From assembly GCF_002261475.1 (NCBI RefSeq), contig NZ_NEVN01000005.1:248001-312000 (forward strand): a stretch of DNA of 64,000 nucleotides, written 5' to 3'. Both the position numbers and the translations under genes were made by a program. A model generated the notes under the pieces. The model was not told where the DNA came from. It was given only the letters and a program-made list of their open reading frames with translations, and searched no databases. The stretch comes from Bordetella genomosp. 5. Lineage in GTDB: Bacteria; Pseudomonadota; Gammaproteobacteria; Burkholderiales; Burkholderiaceae_B. Positions 61,803 through 64,000 of the stretch are shown here, piece by piece. The number at the start of each line of letters is the position of its first letter. Within the stretch, counting starts at the first letter, position 1.

Positions 61803-64000
61803 TTAAGCTCTTTCGATGTTGCAGATGGTGGTCTTGGTTTCTTGCATCATGGTCACCGAGTCGTAGCCATAGGTGGTGCCGGTGTTGATGGCTTCACCAC
61901 GGACGATCGGGGCCGCGCCCTCGGGGTAGTGCGAGAGCAGATCCTTGCCCTGCCAGTGACCCGAGAAGTGGAACGGCATGAAGGCGGTATCGACGCCCAC
62001 GCGCTCGGTCACGAGCGCCTGCACGTTCATCCGCGCGCCGGTCGGCGTGAGCACCCAGCAGCGATCACCGTTGCGGATGCCGCGGTCGGCGGCCGCCTTG
62101 GGGTTGATCTCGACGAACATCTCCTGCTGCAGTTCGGCCAGCCAGGGGTTCGAGCGGGTTTCTTCGCCACCGCCCTCGTACTCGACCAGACGGCCGGACG
62201 TGAGGATGATCGGGAACTTCTCGTACATCTTGTCGGCGACGTTCTTCTTCTGCAGCGAGGTGTAGACCGTGGGCAGACGCCAGAAGGTCTTGATGTCGCT
62301 CTGAGCCGGATACTTCTCGACCATGTCCGGGCGCGTGCCGTAGATCGGCTCGCGATGCTGCGGAATCGGATCCGGGAAGTTCCAGACGACGGCGCGCGCC
62401 TTGGCATTGCCGAAGGGGTGGCAGCCGTGCTCTTTCATGACGACGCGGATGATGCCGCCCGACGAATCGGTCTTCCAGTTCTTGCCTTCGGCCGCCTTCT
62501 TTTCGTCGGCGGTCAGGTCGTCCCACCAGCCCAGCTTCTTGAGCAGCACGTGGTCGAACTCGGGATAGCCGGTGGTGAGATCGGCGCCCTTGGAGTGGGA
62601 GCCGTCTTCGGCCAGCAGGCTGACGCCATTGCGCTCGACGCCGAAGTTGGCGCGGAAGTTGCCGCCGCCATCCATCACGTGCAGGCTGGTGTCGTACAGA
62701 TTCGCGGTGCCCGGATGCTTGAGCGACGGGTTGCCCCAGCACGGCCACGGCAGGCCGAAGTAATCGCCGGTGAGGTCGTAGCCGGTCTCGGGATCCTTGC
62801 CGCCCTTGGCGCGCAGGGTCTTCACGTCGAACACATGCATGTTGCGCATGTGGGCCTTCAGGCGCTCGGGGCTCTGGCCCGTGTAGCCGATGGTCCAGAC
62901 GCAGGCGTTGATCTCGCGCAGGATGTCTTCGATGGAGGGCTCTTCCATGCCGCCCTTGGCCTTCTCCATCTTGTAGTTCTTGACCAGCTCTTTGCCGAAG
63001 CCCAGCTTCTCGGCCATCTGGTACATGATCATGTGATCGGTACGGCTTTCCCAGAGAGGCTCGATCACCTGCTCGCGCCATTGCAGCGAGCGGTTCGAGG
63101 CCGTACAGGAGCCACGCGTTTCGAACTGCGTGGCGGCCGGCAGCAGGTACACCGCACGGTTGGGGTTCAGCTCTTCGGGCTTGCCCGGCATGGCCGCCAT
63201 CGCCGCGGTGGCCGACGGGTAGGGGTCCACCACGACCAGCAGGTCGAGCTTGTCCATGGCGCGCTTCATCTCCAGACCACGGGTCTGGGAGTTGGGCGCG
63301 TGACCCCAATAGAACACCGCGCGCAGGTTGGTTTCCTGGTCGATGAGGTCGGGGTTTTCGAGGACGCCGTCGATCCAGCGCGACACCGTGATACCCGGCT
63401 TGGTCATCATGGCGGGGGAGGCGTAGCGGCTCTTGATCCAGTCGTAGTCGACGCCCCAGGCGCGCGCGAAGTGGCGCCACGAGCCTTCGGCCAGGCCGTA
63501 GTAGCCGGGCAGCGAGTCGGGGTTGGGACCGACGTCGGTCGCGCCCTGGACGTTGTCGTGGCCACGGAAGATGTTGGTGCCGCCGCCCGAACGCCCGACG
63601 TTGCCGAGCGCGAGCTGCAGAATACAGGAGGCACGCACGATGGCGTTGCCGATCGTGTGCTGGGTCTGGCCCATGCACCACACGATGGTGCCGGGGCGGT
63701 TTTCGTTGAGCGTCTTGGCCACATTGAAGACGGTGGCTTCGTCGACGCCACAGGCCTCTTCGACCTTCTCGGGCGTCCACTTGGCCAGCACTTCGGCCTT
63801 GACGTCGTCCATGCCGTAGACGCGGGCCTGCAGGTAGGCCTGGTCTTCCCAGCCGTTTTTGAAGATGTGATACAGCACGCCGAACAGGAACGGAATGTCG
63901 GTGCCCGAACGGATGCGCACGTACTTGTCGGCCTTGGCGGCGGTGCGCGTGAAGCGCGGGTCGACCACGATCACCTTGCAGCCGGTTTCCTTGGCGTGCA
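61803..64000 (-). CDS. fdhA: Formate dehydrogenase alpha subunit, catalytic (5' end outside window)
   Basis: The C-terminal 730 or so residues of a Mo/W-bisMGD formate dehydrogenase, which oxidises formate to CO2 in the periplasm. The frame is open at the window end; full-length relatives have about 950-1000 aa, so the Tat signal, 4Fe-4S site and the Cys or selenocysteine ligand are not visible. Seen here: VIVVDPRFTRTAAKADKYVRIR, WCMGQTQHTIGNAIVRASCILQLALGNVGRSGGGTNIFRGHDNVQG, FYWGHAPNSQTRG and the C-terminal cofactor domain (PIILTSGRLVEYEGGG; NGDRCWVLTPTGARM). Whether the metal is molybdenum or tungsten is not evident, but a tungstate importer lies next to the operon. Confidence 0.95.
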   Translation of the reverse strand, partial: HAKETGCKVIVVDPRFTRTAAKADKYVRIRSGTDIPFLFGVLYHIFKNGWEDQAYLQARVYGMDDVKAEVLAKWTPEKVEEACGVDEATVFNVAKTLNENRPGTIVWCMGQTQHTIGNAIVRASCILQLALGNVGRSGGGTNIFRGHDNVQGATDVGPNPDSLPGYYGLAEGSWRHFARAWGVDYDWIKSRYASPAMMTKPGITVSRWIDGVLENPDLIDQETNLRAVFYWGHAPNSQTRGLEMKRAMDKLDLLVVVDPYPSATAAMAAMPGKPEELNPNRAVYLLPAATQFETRGSCTASNRSLQWREQVIEPLWESRTDHMIMYQMAEKLGFGKELVKNYKMEKAKGGMEEPSIEDILREINACVWTIGYTGQSPERLKAHMRNMHVFDVKTLRAKGGKDPETGYDLTGDYFGLPWPCWGNPSLKHPGTANLYDTSLHVMDGGGNFRANFGVERNGVSLLAEDGSHSKGADLTTGYPEFDHVLLKKLGWWDDLTADEKKAAEGKNWKTDSSGGIIRVVMKEHGCHPFGNAKARAVVWNFPDPIPQHREPIYGTRPDMVEKYPAQSDIKTFWRLPTVYTSLQKKNVADKMYEKFPIILTSGRLVEYEGGGEETRSNPWLAELQQEMFVEINPKAAADRGIRNGDRCWVLTPTGARMNVQALVTERVGVDTAFMPFHFSGHWQGKDLLSHYPEGAAPIVRGEAINTGTTYGYDSVTMMQETKTTICNIERA

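Noticed and set aside
1-64000. tRNA, rRNA, riboswitches and insertion sequences
   Set aside because: No cloverleaf, rRNA-like stretch, cobalamin/moco riboswitch core or transposase was recognised on reading; weak structured RNAs could be missed by eye.

Overview
The window is very GC-rich and densely coded, with short gaps, many 4-nt stop/start overlaps (ATGA or GTGA) and frequent GTG starts. The mix of Bug-type tricarboxylate-binding protein, fused COX I/III oxidase, Ku/LigD, MdtABC-type RND pump, LysR regulators and FdhABC formate dehydrogenase suggests a betaproteobacterium of the Burkholderiales, most like Bordetella/Achromobacter-type Alcaligenaceae. That placement is inference from family content. 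No rRNA, tRNA, phage, transposase or CRISPR was seen. Both window ends cut genes: a CobN-like chelatase on the left and formate dehydrogenase alpha on the right.

Layout. 1-7280: CobN-like chelatase with a C-terminal membrane anchor, an orphan 59-aa gene, a glutathione S-transferase, a three-module PNPOx/flavin reductase/2Fe-2S protein and a LysR regulator. 7294-21064: on the minus strand, a TonB-dependent siderophore receptor, a PepSY membrane protein and an MdtABC-like RND pump whose MdtB gene carries an in-frame TGA; divergently, a periplasmic PvdQ-like acylase. Two Fur-like sites make this a plausible iron/siderophore cassette. 21174-23733: dbpA helicase, a TPR/TonB-C-like periplasmic protein and a small membrane protein. 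23898-27088: four-gene operon of an AhpD-like protein plus an NMT1/SsuA-type ABC importer. 27202-30425: Bug protein, enolase-superfamily enzyme and divergent LysR with repeated operator-like sequences. 30500-34563: a small gene divergent from ku and ligD (non-homologous end joining). 34668-39443: a 1591-aa sensor kinase with two kinase cores and three receiver domains. 39581-44912: caa3-type terminal oxidase (subunit II with cytochrome c; subunit I fused to III) and two divergent cytochromes c. 44986-47358: NAD(P)-binding protein, cystathionine beta-lyase-like enzyme and its divergent Lrp/AsnC regulator.

47484-64000 is dominated by molybdenum/tungsten biology: a BisC-like oxidoreductase, a MOT1-type molybdate transporter, mobA-moeA-mobB, a TupBCA tungstate importer, a ModE-HTH regulator with a periplasmic-binding-protein-like domain, and a formate dehydrogenase operon (alpha, beta, small lipoprotein, gamma, small periplasmic protein). 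Together they give metal uptake, cofactor assembly, metal sensing and two user enzymes. A SUKH-ankyrin/LprI-like gene pair is embedded in this block.

Most promising leads: the iron cassette with its interrupted pump gene, the tungsten/molybdenum-formate dehydrogenase block with two unexplained small genes, the SUKH-ankyrin/LprI pair, and the double-core hybrid kinase.
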